From assembly GCA_900546615.1 (NCBI GenBank), contig URDJ01000021.1, positions 1 through 48,628 on the forward strand: a stretch of DNA of 48,628 nucleotides, in the 5' to 3' direction. Made by a program: the position numbers and the translations under genes. The notes below the pieces were generated by a model. That model did no database searches and was not told the origin of the DNA. It saw only the letters and a list, made by a program, of their open reading frames with translations. Numbering within the stretch: position 1 is the first letter of the stretch; each line of letters opens with the position of its first letter. Shown in pieces: positions 1 through 7,037 of this stretch. Origin of the DNA: an uncultured Eubacteriales bacterium. GTDB lineage: Bacteria > Bacillota > Clostridia > Oscillospirales > Oscillospiraceae.

Positions 1-454
1 CGCCCAATATGGTCTTTGCGACAGTAACAAGCGCGTAGTCATGGGGACTGATGCCATGCAGCCAGATGTACTCGGGTATGAACCGTTGCGGCAGGCAGGC
101 GTTCCACGCCCGTTTGAGCAGCGTGCGGTTGGAGCCGAACAGATAAAGGGCAGAAAAATAGCGTGGGTCTCTCCACGCTCCGAAGCCAACGCTTTGCAGC
201 AGCTGGCGGGTATTGAATTCATGTTCCGCACTCAGCCAGAGCGAGCCGCTGAAGCTCTGCACCAGCTGGCCGAACCGCCTGACAACATCTGCGTCTTTGA
301 CGTTCCTGAACAGCTTGAGGATAACAGTGGCGTAGCTCACTTTCCCGGCCTCTATGCGCTCGGCCAGCCAAGGGCAGCCCGCCGCCTGGCATCGCCTGTG
401 ACGCCACTCGGCGCAGTATTTGCAGTCCACATCTTCAGGTTTGTACTGGTACAT
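1..454 (-). CDS. Hypothetical protein of a conjugative element (partial, runs off the window)
   Basis: Reading leftward from an ATG at 454, an open frame continues without a stop to the window edge, so at least 151 codons are present and the C-terminus is missing. The start follows a GGAGGT ribosome site. The N-terminus has a cysteine cluster (CKYCAEWRHRRCQAAGCPW) that could bind zinc, then a region rich in aromatic and basic residues. I recognise it only as the kind of cysteine-bearing hypothetical protein that sits directly after parB in clostridial integrative elements; no function is known to me. It lies 67 bp downstream of parB on the same strand and is probably co-transcribed. Confidence 0.6.
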   Translation of the reverse strand, partial: MYQYKPEDVDCKYCAEWRHRRCQAAGCPWLAERIEAGKVSYATVILKLFRNVKDADVVRRFGQLVQSFSGSLWLSAEHEFNTRQLLQSVGFGAWRDPRYFSALYLFGSNRTLLKRAWNACLPQRFIPEYIWLHGISPHDYALVTVAKTILG

Positions 455-520
455 ACGATTACCTCCAATGAAAAAAGCCGGGCAGTTTCATGCACTGTCC
501 GGCTTAGGATATGTATTCAA

Positions 521-1393
521 TCAGCGCTCCGCCTCGCGCTTTCTGCGTTTCTGCCACTGTTCCAGCAGCTTGATAATGGTTTCCTCCATCTGCTTCGGCG
601 TGTAGGAGCGCGGGAAGTATTTGCGCAGCCTGTCGCCGGTGATGGTGATGCGGTCTATCTCCGGCTTCTTCTCCTCGGACATGATGGCCCGCATGACCTC
701 GGCGGTCAGTTCGCCGCGCTGGGAGAACTGCTTCAATCGCTGCGCTTGCGACAGCGACGGCGTGGCCTGTTCGCTGTCCATGGCGTCGAGAAGAAGCCGC
801 TGCTCGCTCTCAGATAAGTACGACAACTCTACCGCCGGGGTAAACGCTATCTTCTTGTTATCTACCATCTCTTGCAGCTCCGGCGCAAGCTCCGTGAGGC
901 GGATGTAACGCTGGATTTGATTGCGGCTTTCACCGAGTTCTTCAGCCATAATTTGATCCGAACGTTTTTGTGTCCCAACTTGGGACACATTTTCTTTTGA
1001 AGGACGACCAGCCTGCCGTTTCATAGCTTCCAGCTTCATTTTATACGCCTGAGCGCGTTCAGAAGGGAGGACGTTTTCACGTTGAAGGTTGGAATCCACC
1101 ATCACTATTGTGGCGGCATCATCGTCGAGGTCACGGACTATAGCTGGCATGGCGTCAATACCGGCAAGTTCACAGGCACGCTTGCGTCTGTGGCCGGAAA
1201 TTATTTCATATCCGCCGCCGTCACAGGGCCTTACGATGATAGGCACGAGAACCCCAAAAGTCTTGACGCTTTCCGCTGTTTCACGCATGGATTCGTCGTC
1301 GCGCACCTTGTACGGATGACCGGAGAAGTCCCTCAGACTGCCTATGGGGAGCTTTACGACAACATCCGACTTGGAATCACTCTTTGCTGACAT
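521..1393 (-). CDS. ParB/RepB/Spo0J-family partition protein
   Basis: This 290-residue protein has the ParB N-terminal nuclease-like domain: a lead motif LPIGSLRDFSGHPY (about residues 15-30), then GYEIISGHRRKRACELAG (about 62-80), whose GHRR box is the CTP-binding signature of the family. A central helix-turn-helix follows (QIMAEELGESRNQIQRYIRL, about 147-166) for binding a parS-like site, and the C-terminus is highly basic. The start is preceded by AAGGAGGG. Chromosomal ParB would sit with parA and gidB; here there is no ParA, and the neighbour is an element-type hypothetical gene near a tRNA scar. It therefore more likely belongs to an integrative conjugative element, acting in its maintenance or regulation. 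Family confidence is high, role is inferred. Confidence 0.93.
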   Translation of the reverse strand: MSAKSDSKSDVVVKLPIGSLRDFSGHPYKVRDDESMRETAESVKTFGVLVPIIVRPCDGGGYEIISGHRRKRACELAGIDAMPAIVRDLDDDAATIVMVDSNLQRENVLPSERAQAYKMKLEAMKRQAGRPSKENVSQVGTQKRSDQIMAEELGESRNQIQRYIRLTELAPELQEMVDNKKIAFTPAVELSYLSESEQRLLLDAMDSEQATPSLSQAQRLKQFSQRGELTAEVMRAIMSEEKKPEIDRITITGDRLRKYFPRSYTPKQMEETIIKLLEQWQKRRKREAER

Positions 1394-1564
1394 AATCCCT
1401 CCTTAAATGACGTCCCCGGATGCGAACACGGCGAGGGTACTGCGTTTGCATCCGGGGGCGAAAATGCGTTGTGTGACACGCTTGGCAGCCGCGTGAGATA
1501 CAGGGAGCGGGGCAGGGGAGAGGTAAAAAATGCCTCAAGAACAATTCTGGCCGAAAATCACAAA

Positions 1565-1632
1565 AAGCGGGCCGGTTTCAGCAAAGACCAAACCTTTTTA
1601 GGGTATTGATCGTCGCTGAAACCGGCCCGCTT
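1565..1632. repeat. 18-bp perfect inverted repeat beside the tRNA scar
   Basis: The arms 1565-1582 and 1615-1632 are exact reverse complements (AAGCGGGCCGGTTTCAGC) separated by a 32-base AT-richer loop. The right arm abuts the tRNA fragment that begins at 1633. This position at the element boundary suggests either a recombinase/excisionase arm site or a strong terminator insulating the element. The preceding 1394-1564 stretch between parB and the repeat holds no gene that I can support; it includes the parB ribosome site and presumably its promoter. Confidence 0.75.
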
Positions 1633-1691
1633 GGGAGAGCGTTCGGTTCGCATCCGAGAGGTCGAGAGTTCGAGTCTCTTCAGGTCCACCA
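1633..1691 (+). tRNA. 3' part of a tRNA gene (apparent Ala, anticodon CGC), probable att site
   Basis: The stretch contains the end of a D-arm (GGGAGAGC), a 5-bp anticodon stem around a TTCGCAT loop (anticodon CGC), a 5-bp T-stem around TTCGAGT, the 3' acceptor strand CAGGTCC, discriminator A and an encoded CCA. A full tRNA needs a 5' acceptor strand GGACCTG about 14 bases upstream, but the bases there belong to the inverted repeat instead. This is therefore a tRNA 3' end without its own 5' half, the classic footprint of an element that integrates into a tRNA gene. The intact tRNA should lie at the element's other end, beyond the left edge. Confidence 0.8.
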
Positions 1692-1757
1692 TAAGATGAT
1701 CGGCACTGACTCAGTGAGCAGTGCCGATTATTAGTAATTTGCGAAGGAGGGGCCTGG

Positions 1758-1943
1758 ATGGCGGATTACAAGGCAATGTACTATCACCTGGCCGGGCGCA
1801 TGGCGACGGCCGTCGACGCGCTGGAAGCCACCACTAAGGCGCTGGTGGAGATCACGGAAAAGCTGAAGCTGGCGCAGCAGACCACAGAAGAGATGTTCCT
1901 TTCCGGCCCTGACGACGATGAGGATCTCGAGGGGAACAAATAA
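1758..1943 (+). CDS. Small conserved-type hypothetical protein
   Basis: This is a 61-residue acidic protein starting MADYKAMYYHLAGRMATAVD, with a strong GAAGGAGGGG ribosome site ahead of the ATG. It is predicted to be mostly one long helix (residues about 3-47) with regularly spaced hydrophobic residues, and ends in an acidic tail (PDDDEDLEGNK). Short proteins opening with MADYK are common in gut Firmicutes, but I know of no assigned role. It stands alone between the tRNA scar and a terminator, outside the integrated element if the scar is the boundary. No signal peptide or membrane segment is visible. Confidence 0.65.
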   Translation: MADYKAMYYHLAGRMATAVDALEATTKALVEITEKLKLAQQTTEEMFLSGPDDDEDLEGNK

Positions 1944-1991
1944 GTACCGTAGCAAAAGCCGCAGACGGCAAATAAACTGTTCACAAACGTA

Positions 1992-2035
1992 ACGAGCGCT
2001 TCACACGCAGAATGTGCGGGGCGTTCGTTTTTTTG
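1992..2035 (+). terminator. Rho-independent terminator after the small gene
   Basis: The arms AACGAGCGC (1992-2000) and GCGTTCGTT (2022-2030) pair over 9 bp with one G-U, and the run of T continues to 2035. It ends the 1758-1943 transcript. Confidence 0.75.
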
Positions 2036-2131
2036 CTTGCGGCTGTCGAGCTACGGCCTGAGGTACCACGAGCTGTGCGTCTACTTTTTGCTGGAATTTA
2101 AAATTTGAATGGCTGAGATTCGGGCGGCTGA

Positions 2132-2233
2132 TCTCAGGGACAGCTTGCCCAGATGCTCGGCGTGACACGTCAGGCCGTCGGGCGCTGGGAGCGAAGCGAG
2201 CGCCCGGAGCCGGTGCTGCTGTCCGGCACATAG
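2132..2233 (+). pseudogene. Remnant of an XRE-family helix-turn-helix protein
   Basis: A short frame reads SQGQLAQMLGVTRQAVGRWE and ends shortly after at a TAG (2231-2233). QLAQMLGVTRQAVGRWE is a typical recognition-helix region of an XRE/Cro-type DNA-binding domain. A stop codon lies immediately upstream in this frame and no start or ribosome site is present, so only about 33 codons of the original gene survive. It is probably debris of a phage or mobile-element repressor; 2036-2131 shows nothing recognisable. Confidence 0.6.
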
Positions 2234-2289
2234 CCAGAACGCCGGCAGATATTCATTGGCGGAGAATGATGGACATGGCGTTGCTTTTG

Positions 2290-2318
2290 TTGATATCCAT
2301 TTTGTTCTATGATATCAT
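2290..2318 (+). promoter_or_regulatory. Sigma-A type promoter for the SLH gene
   Basis: TTGATA (2290-2295) and TATCAT (2313-2318) each match the consensus at 5 of 6 positions with an ideal 17-base spacer, about 60 bp ahead of the SLH gene start. Confidence 0.6.
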
Positions 2319-2376
2319 AAATACACATATGCACATATGCAGAACAGTCAGCGTTTATTTGATCTGGAGGTGTCTT

Positions 2377-3285
2377 ATGAAAAAAAGGGCGTTTACTGCT
2401 GTGCTTGCGTTGATATTTGCGCTCCTGCTGCTGCCGTCCACGGCCACGGCGGCGCTTGAAGGGTATGCTTGTTTTTATGATGTACCGGGAAGTCTTTTTG
2501 AGGATTTAACTTTTCAGCTTGCCCCCGTGACGACCCCTGACGGGGAGACTGTGGATATCTTTGAGTATGAATTAACCACTGAAGGTCGTGGTGAAAGTGT
2601 ACCCGTACCGAGCAGGCCTGGCTATATCTTTTTGGGCTGGAAGAGCGAGACAGACGGGAAGATTTATAATTACGGCGACACTATTACCTTCACAAGGGGC
2701 TTGTACAATTTCTATGCTGTCTGGGCAAATATGCCGGAGATCGAGCCGACACAGCCGGACACGCCGGATGAGCCCGACATCAGCTATGACGACGTCTCCG
2801 CTGACGCCTGGTACTACGATGCGGTCGAGTATGTCAGCAAAAACGGCATTATGAACGGCATGGGCGAGTCCGTTTTCCAGCCGGACGCCGACTTGAACCG
2901 CGCGATGATCTGGACGATGCTGGCCCGGCTCGACGGCGCCGACACCGAGGGCGGTGACAGCTGGTATTCCGTGGGCCAGGAGTGGGCGGTCGCTGCCGGC
3001 GTCTCCGACGGCACCGACCCGATGGGCGACGTGACCCGCGAGCAGCTTATCACGATGCTCTACCGCTACGCCGTCTACAAGGGCCAAGACGTGAGTGTCG
3101 GCGAGGAGACGAACATTCTCAGCTACGCCGATGCTGACCAGGTCAGCGAGTGGGCGATAAGCGCCTTCCAGTGGGCCTGCGGCGCCGGCATCATCGAGGG
3201 CGACGAGAACGGCCTCATCACGCCGACGGCCACCGCCACCCGCGCACAGGCGGCAGCGATATTCATGAGATCCATAGAGGTTTGA
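2377..3285 (+). CDS. Secreted S-layer homology (SLH) domain protein with an InlB-type repeat
   Basis: This 302-residue protein starts at the ATG at 2377 (ribosome site CTGGAGG), which places a clean signal peptide first (MKKRAFTAVLALIFALLLLP, cleavage near ATA-AL). Residues about 70-115 form one Listeria-Bacteroides (Flg_new) repeat ending GYIFLGW...YAVWANM. An acidic proline linker follows, then three SLH units (about 130-302), with DVSADAWYYDAVEYV, SWYSVGQEWAVAAGV and a final TATATRAQAAAIFMR. SLH domains bind pyruvylated cell-wall polysaccharide, so the protein is expected on the cell surface. The region between signal peptide and repeat is only about 45 residues, so it may be mainly an anchor or spacer. 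An in-frame upstream start at 2266 exists but would bury the signal peptide. Confidence 0.88.
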   Translation: MKKRAFTAVLALIFALLLLPSTATAALEGYACFYDVPGSLFEDLTFQLAPVTTPDGETVDIFEYELTTEGRGESVPVPSRPGYIFLGWKSETDGKIYNYGDTITFTRGLYNFYAVWANMPEIEPTQPDTPDEPDISYDDVSADAWYYDAVEYVSKNGIMNGMGESVFQPDADLNRAMIWTMLARLDGADTEGGDSWYSVGQEWAVAAGVSDGTDPMGDVTREQLITMLYRYAVYKGQDVSVGEETNILSYADADQVSEWAISAFQWACGAGIIEGDENGLITPTATATRAQAAAIFMRSIEV

Positions 3286-3298
3286 TCGAAATAACAAA

Positions 3299-3332
3299 GC
3301 AAAGCCGCCCGGGGAGACCCGGGCGGCTTTGC
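3299..3332. terminator. Bidirectional terminator
   Basis: The stem GCAAAGCCGCCCGGG pairs with CCCGGGCGGCTTTGC around a GAGA loop. It lies between the SLH gene and the converging uxaC remnant and could serve both. The core GCCGCCCGGG recurs in the terminator at 5363-5386. Confidence 0.85.
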
Positions 3333-3354
3333 TGCGCTTATTTGTGGCCGGCGC

Positions 3355-4045
3355 TCAGGGTAGGGCGAAAAATCGCCGGGCGTTCTGATGGGTAAGGCCG
3401 TGGATGATCGTGCATAGAGTAGCATCATCTCGGAAATAGTGCTGCCTTGCCAGAATGCTGCAGAGCAGGCGGCGGTAGTACTCGTGGCGCGGGAATGAGG
3501 TGAAGGAGCGCGAATCGGTCAGCATGCCGACGTTCCGGGCCAGCTGGCCCGTCTCCATGAGCTCGGTTATCTGGGCCTCAATGCCCCGCAGGGTGTCGTT
3601 GAACCACCAGGCCGCGCCCATCTGCACCTTCGGGGCAAATGTCGCCGCGAGCGTGGAGATCACGCTGTTATCCGCGCTGTTTATGCTGTAGAGCACCGTA
3701 TTCGGCAGACGCTCGCTGCGCTCGAGCTCGCCCAGGAACGCGGCCAGGGCCTGCACGTCCGCGTGCCCGCCCACGCTGTCGCCGCCGGCGTCGCGGCCTA
3801 TGAGCGCCAGCAGTCTTGGCGAGGCGTCGCGTACCGGGCCGAGGTGCAGCTGCATGGAGATGCCGAGGCGGCAATACTCGCCGCAGAGGAAAACCAGCAG
3901 CTCGCCCTGATAGACGGCCAGCTCCCGCTCGCTGACGGCTTCACCGCCGAGCGCCTTGTCGAAGACCGCCGAAGCGTCGCCCCGCGCAAAGCGGAAGACC
4001 GACAGCCCGTGGTCCGAGACGCGGCAGCCAACGAAAGTCGCCTGT
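3355..4045 (-). pseudogene. uxaC: C-terminal half of glucuronate (uronate) isomerase
   Basis: The frame read from about 4045 down to the stop at 3355 gives about 230 residues matching the second half of UxaC, whose full length is about 465. It includes FVGCRVSDHGLSVFRF (family motif GCRxSDHGL), MQLHLGPVRDASPRLLALIG, YSINSADNSVISTLAATF and the end LTDSRSFTSFPRHEYYRRLL. UxaC converts glucuronate to fructuronate and galacturonate to tagaturonate. The N-terminal half, which carries part of the metal site, is gone: upstream the frame runs into unrelated element DNA in a different reading frame (feature 4046-4238). An ATG at 3855 could restart translation but would give only 166 residues and no working enzyme. 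Confidence 0.85.
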
Positions 4046-4238
4046 CGTTGTATGCGCGATCCCGGCGCTCGGACTGCTTGTAGTCAGCGTCAGACCAGCC
4101 CTTCCACCTTTGAAATTCTTCATCACTCTCGAAGTCAGCTCGTGTGAGACGCACATCCTCGCCGGTTGCGCTTCGGCAGACAATGGCCTCGGCGTCTGTC
4201 TTGTCGGCTACATAGTCGCTATATGTACTTTTGTACAT
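4046..4238 (-). pseudogene. N-terminal fragment of a sigma-like ORF of clostridial conjugative elements
   Basis: From the ATG at 4238 the frame reads MYKSTYSDYVADKTDAEAIV and later RLTRADFESDEEFQRWKGWS, ending near AYNDRR where it meets the uxaC remnant out of frame. The segment resembles the N-terminus of the small sigma-70-like proteins found on Tn916-type and related clostridial elements (YVADKTDAEA... RLT..DF..E.EF.RWK.WSD), from memory of the family. The sigma region 2 and 4 helices expected afterwards are absent. About 64 codons remain, so it is not functional as a sigma factor. Confidence 0.55.
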
Positions 4239-4282
4239 ATGTAAAAACCGGGTCCGTTGCAAAACAAGCCCATAAAAAACAA

Positions 4283-4319
4283 GCGAGGTTTGGAGTCCGA
4301 AAGGGTTTTCAAACCTCGC
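4283..4319. repeat. 10-bp inverted repeat upstream of a transposase remnant
   Basis: GCGAGGTTTG (4283-4292) is exactly complementary to CAAACCTCGC (4310-4319). It lies between two diverging gene fragments, 20 bp before the transposase-like start. It may be part of an insertion-sequence leader or a terminator; which one cannot be told here. Confidence 0.5.
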
Positions 4320-4340
4320 CGTTTGCTTTATTCTTAGCTT

Positions 4341-4497
4341 GTGAAACACAAGAAAAAGCAAGACCAGTATACGGTATATGAGCGCCACGGTCAACTGGTA
4401 CTTGCACTGAATTCAGAAATCATGTTACCGGAAAACGCACCCGTCCGTCTGCTAAGCGCCCAGCTTGAGGAACTGGAGGCGGTGAGCTCGATGCCCC
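4341..4497 (+). pseudogene. N-terminal remnant of an IS1182-like transposase
   Basis: A GTG-started frame gives VYERHGQLVLALNSEIMLPE followed by NAPVRLLSAQLEELE. The pattern of a short basic start, then LxPENxPVRLL, is the N-terminal signature of IS1182-family DDE transposases. Only about 50 codons survive before the frame enters radical-SAM-type sequence, and no DDE residues are present. Assignment rests on this short motif. Confidence 0.5.
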
Positions 4498-4706
4498 GGA
4501 GGCACAGCCCTCGGCGCGGCGATGGACTACATCTCCGACGACCCGGAAAACCTGTGGTACAAATACCTCATGGGCCTCTGGCGGGACATAGACAACGAGG
4601 TGCTCAAGACCACGATCCGCAGCTTCGGCCTGAACGCCACGCTGTTCGGCATGAGAGAGCAGCAGAAAAACGCTGAGAAATACGACTGCAACATCCCCTG
4701 GGCCAG
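4498..4706 (+). pseudogene. N-terminal fragment of a radical SAM protein
   Basis: An open stretch reads GGTALGAAMDYISDDPENLW, then WRDIDNEVLKTTIRSFGLNA and YDCNIPWA. In one group of clostridial radical-SAM proteins this last segment immediately precedes the ILxDPTSACNLRCxGCW iron-sulphur motif. Here the sequence breaks exactly at NIPWA and switches to antisense response-regulator DNA, so the CxxxCxxC cluster is absent. The upstream side also lacks an obvious ribosome site because it is joined to the transposase remnant. Identification is from memory of the family's N-terminal segment. Confidence 0.55.
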
Positions 4707-5254
4707 CCGTCCCAGAACTCGTCCATGAGCTGGGAGCGGGTGAAGGTCTTTTTGGGGTAGGAGAGGAGCTTGTAGAGCAGGTTGAACTCGCGGACGGTGA
4801 GGGGCACCTCTGCGCCGGAGAGGCAGGCCGTGCGCTCGTCGGCGTCGAGGCGCAGAGTATCGAGTTCTATTTTGCGGCTGCTGGCTATCTTGGCGCGGCG
4901 GAAGAGCGCGCCGATGCGCAGCAGCAGTTCATCGAGGTCAACGGGCTTCACCATGTAGTCGTCTATGCCGGATTGGAAGCCCCGCTGCTTTGCGGCAAAG
5001 TCGTCCCGCGCTGTCATGAAGAGGATGGGGATATCCTGATCCAGCTCCCTGACTGTGCGGGCGAACTCGAAGCCGTCCACGCCGGGCATCATGATGTCGG
5101 AGATGATGAGGTCAAAGAGCGTGCCGCCGTACATGGCGTCATAGGCCTCGTCGGCCCCGGCGCAGCCGACGGCCTCATATCCGTTCTGCCCCAGATGCGA
5201 GCAGACCGCCCGCCGCAATTGGCTGTCATCCTCGACCACGAGTATCTTGAACAT
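4604..5254 (-). pseudogene. OmpR/PhoB-type response regulator lacking its C-terminal end
   Basis: The start at 5254 follows AGGGAGG. Residues 1-115 are a complete receiver domain: acidic pocket VVEDDSQ, phospho-acceptor D in DLIISDIMMPGVDGFEF, switch T in LFMTARDD and the lysine in YMVKPVDL. A winged-helix effector domain begins near residue 128 and runs to SQLMDEFWDGW at about residue 183, whose last codons lie near 4707. The family should then continue with the recognition helix and wing (DSESxTVDVHVxxLRxK); instead the frame enters the antisense of the radical-SAM fragment. About 35-40 essential residues are therefore replaced, DNA binding is doubtful, and the usual downstream histidine kinase is missing. 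Confidence 0.85.
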
Positions 5255-5362
5255 CGCGCGAGCCTCCCTTCATGCCTCTGAGTATAACACACAAATGTTA
5301 AACAATTGTTTGCGCCGGAATACTCGGGCAGAATTTTGTCAGGCCCCGGCGGAGAAATCAAA

Positions 5363-5386
5363 GCCGCCCGGGGCGTCCCGGGCGGC
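5363..5386 (-). terminator. Terminator for the LuxR-type regulator gene
   Basis: A 10-bp GC stem GCCGCCCGGG/CCCGGGCGGC has a 4-base loop and, on the minus strand, a following T-rich stretch. It lies 10 bp past the stop at 5397. Confidence 0.75.
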
Positions 5387-5396
5387 GTTTCCGTGT

Positions 5397-6785
5397 TCAA
5401 TTCTGCCCTGGCGGCGCTTCGGGCGTGTAGCCGGTGTAGAGCAGCGTGAGCCCCACACGGCCCTGCGTGCCCGTCTTTTCGTAGATGGAGTTGAAGTACC
5501 TCTGCACGATGCGCTCGGAGATCTGCAGGTCGTAGGCGATCTCCTTGGGCGCCTTGTCGTTGTAGAGCGCAGCCGCGAGGACGTCCGTCTCCCTGGGCGT
5601 GAGGCCGTATTTCTCGGCAAAGCCCGCAAGCCCGTCTATGCCGCGGGCCCGGGCCTGCCTCTCGGCCCGCCCGGGCGAGAGCTGCCCGTCCGCAAAGAAG
5701 AGCGCCAGCACCGCAACAGAGGCGACAAAGGCCACGGCCATCATCGCCGCATGCCCCACCGCGCCGTAGAGCCGGATGAAGGGCACCGCCGTCGCCGCAA
5801 CGGAGAAGGAGCGCAGCACGCGGCCCATGCCCGCCCAGAGCTCCGGATGCGCGGTCCTCGGCGCAAGGTCGAGAAAGGCGACGGTGAGGTAGACGACGCT
5901 CGAGGCGGAGAGTATGTACAGCAGCACGGCGTTAACGGAATAGGTGTCCGGGCTGTCGAGGAAGACGAACATCAGCGTCGAGCCTACGAGCACGCAGGCC
6001 GTGATGAAGGGGAGATAGGCCCGCTTTTTGATGTCCGCGAGGCAGCCGAAGAGCAGCACGGCCCCGGCATAGGACAGGCGCACGACGCCCGTGAGGTCCA
6101 CGCTGCCCTCTGCGTCCAGGAAAACGGCGATGGTGTCGTCCAGCGAGATGACCACGGACATGAGGCAGACAGCCGCGCCGGCGATAAGCAGCTTGCGCCC
6201 CGGCGCCTCGCCCTCGCCGTAGGGCAGGGGGTTGTCCAGCACCCAGTCGCCGGGCGGGAAACGGACGATGAAAAAGATGGCCGCCACGCAGACGACGACT
6301 GAGGCTATGAGCAGCGGCGCGGTCTCGAAGCAGGACTGGATGAGAAATTGCAGCAGGCTCTCACCGGCCACGGCGAGGCCTACGACGCGCCCTGTGCAGC
6401 TTGAGCCCTGCAGGTTGAGCGCCAGGAAATAGTGCGCCATGCCGCCGGTGTAACCCGCGCAGAGCAGGCTCAGAAAGGCGCAGGGCAGGAAAAAGGGCCC
6501 GGGCGCGAGCATGAGCGGTATGACAGAGGCGACAAAGAGCAGGCAGATGAGCGTCAGCGCCAGCCGCCTCGCCCGCTCGCCCTGTACGAGCCTGCGCAGG
6601 AGCGGAAAGGCGAGATAACCCAGCGCCGTGCAGCAAAGCCCGGCGGAATACACGCCGTTCACGCTCGCCGGGCCGTACAGCAGCGCGGCCCTGTCGTTCA
6701 CGGCGAATTCTATGAGCATGAACGCAAGGAGATAGAAAGCAAAAAACAGGCCGAGAGCCACACGGCTGTATCTCTTTGTGGCCAT
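5397..6785 (-). CDS. Multi-pass membrane protein with C-terminal LuxR-type DNA-binding domain
   Basis: About 462 residues. The first 370 are hydrophobic, with roughly 12 predicted membrane segments in an MFS-like layout (FFAFYLLAFMLIEFAV, ALTLICLLFVASVIPLML, LLIASVVVCVAAIFFIV and others). The last 65 residues form a LuxR/GerE helix-turn-helix: YGLTPRETDVLAAALYNDKA, then IAYDLQISERIVQRYFNSIY. Such membrane-bound LuxR proteins occur in anaerobic Actinobacteria and Clostridia and are thought to sense a ligand in the membrane and regulate a neighbouring operon. The zinc-ribbon operon starts divergently 250 bp away and is the obvious candidate target. An ATG at 6785 is preferred over a GTG at 6794 because AAGGCGG is then about 10 bases upstream. 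Confidence 0.88.
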   Translation of the reverse strand: MATKRYSRVALGLFFAFYLLAFMLIEFAVNDRAALLYGPASVNGVYSAGLCCTALGYLAFPLLRRLVQGERARRLALTLICLLFVASVIPLMLAPGPFFLPCAFLSLLCAGYTGGMAHYFLALNLQGSSCTGRVVGLAVAGESLLQFLIQSCFETAPLLIASVVVCVAAIFFIVRFPPGDWVLDNPLPYGEGEAPGRKLLIAGAAVCLMSVVISLDDTIAVFLDAEGSVDLTGVVRLSYAGAVLLFGCLADIKKRAYLPFITACVLVGSTLMFVFLDSPDTYSVNAVLLYILSASSVVYLTVAFLDLAPRTAHPELWAGMGRVLRSFSVAATAVPFIRLYGAVGHAAMMAVAFVASVAVLALFFADGQLSPGRAERQARARGIDGLAGFAEKYGLTPRETDVLAAALYNDKAPKEIAYDLQISERIVQRYFNSIYEKTGTQGRVGLTLLYTGYTPEAPPGQN

Positions 6786-6878
6786 TCCCTGCACACCGCC
6801 TTATGTATCAAATCATCATATTATATTATGAATACCGCCGCTCTTCAAGGGCCTGCATGCGTCGGCGCGCACTTTCGG

Positions 6879-6899
6879 GGGGTTCGGAAAACGAACCCC
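6879..6899. promoter_or_regulatory. 8-bp inverted repeat between the divergent regulator and the zinc-ribbon operon
   Basis: GGGGTTCG (6879-6886) and CGAACCCC (6892-6899) are separated by 5 bases. The position in the divergent spacer suits an operator for the LuxR-type regulator, although an attenuator-type hairpin is equally possible. Other parts of 6786-7037 hold AT-rich sequence with no confident promoter. Confidence 0.4.
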
Positions 6900-7037
6900 G
6901 GCTGTCGCCGCCGTCTCGTATTACGAACTGGCGCTGAAAAGGCTTTAATAATATGCTCAAGTGGGGATAGTTTGCGTTCCCGCATCCCGGCTGCGGCTCA
7001 GGCCGCGGCAGAAGCCAAGCTGAATAGGGAGGACAAC

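Noticed and set aside
3798..4394. A 198-residue protein on the minus strand
   Set aside because: Its middle matches the sigma-like fragment, but its beginning is upstream non-coding DNA and its end is uxaC sequence out of frame.
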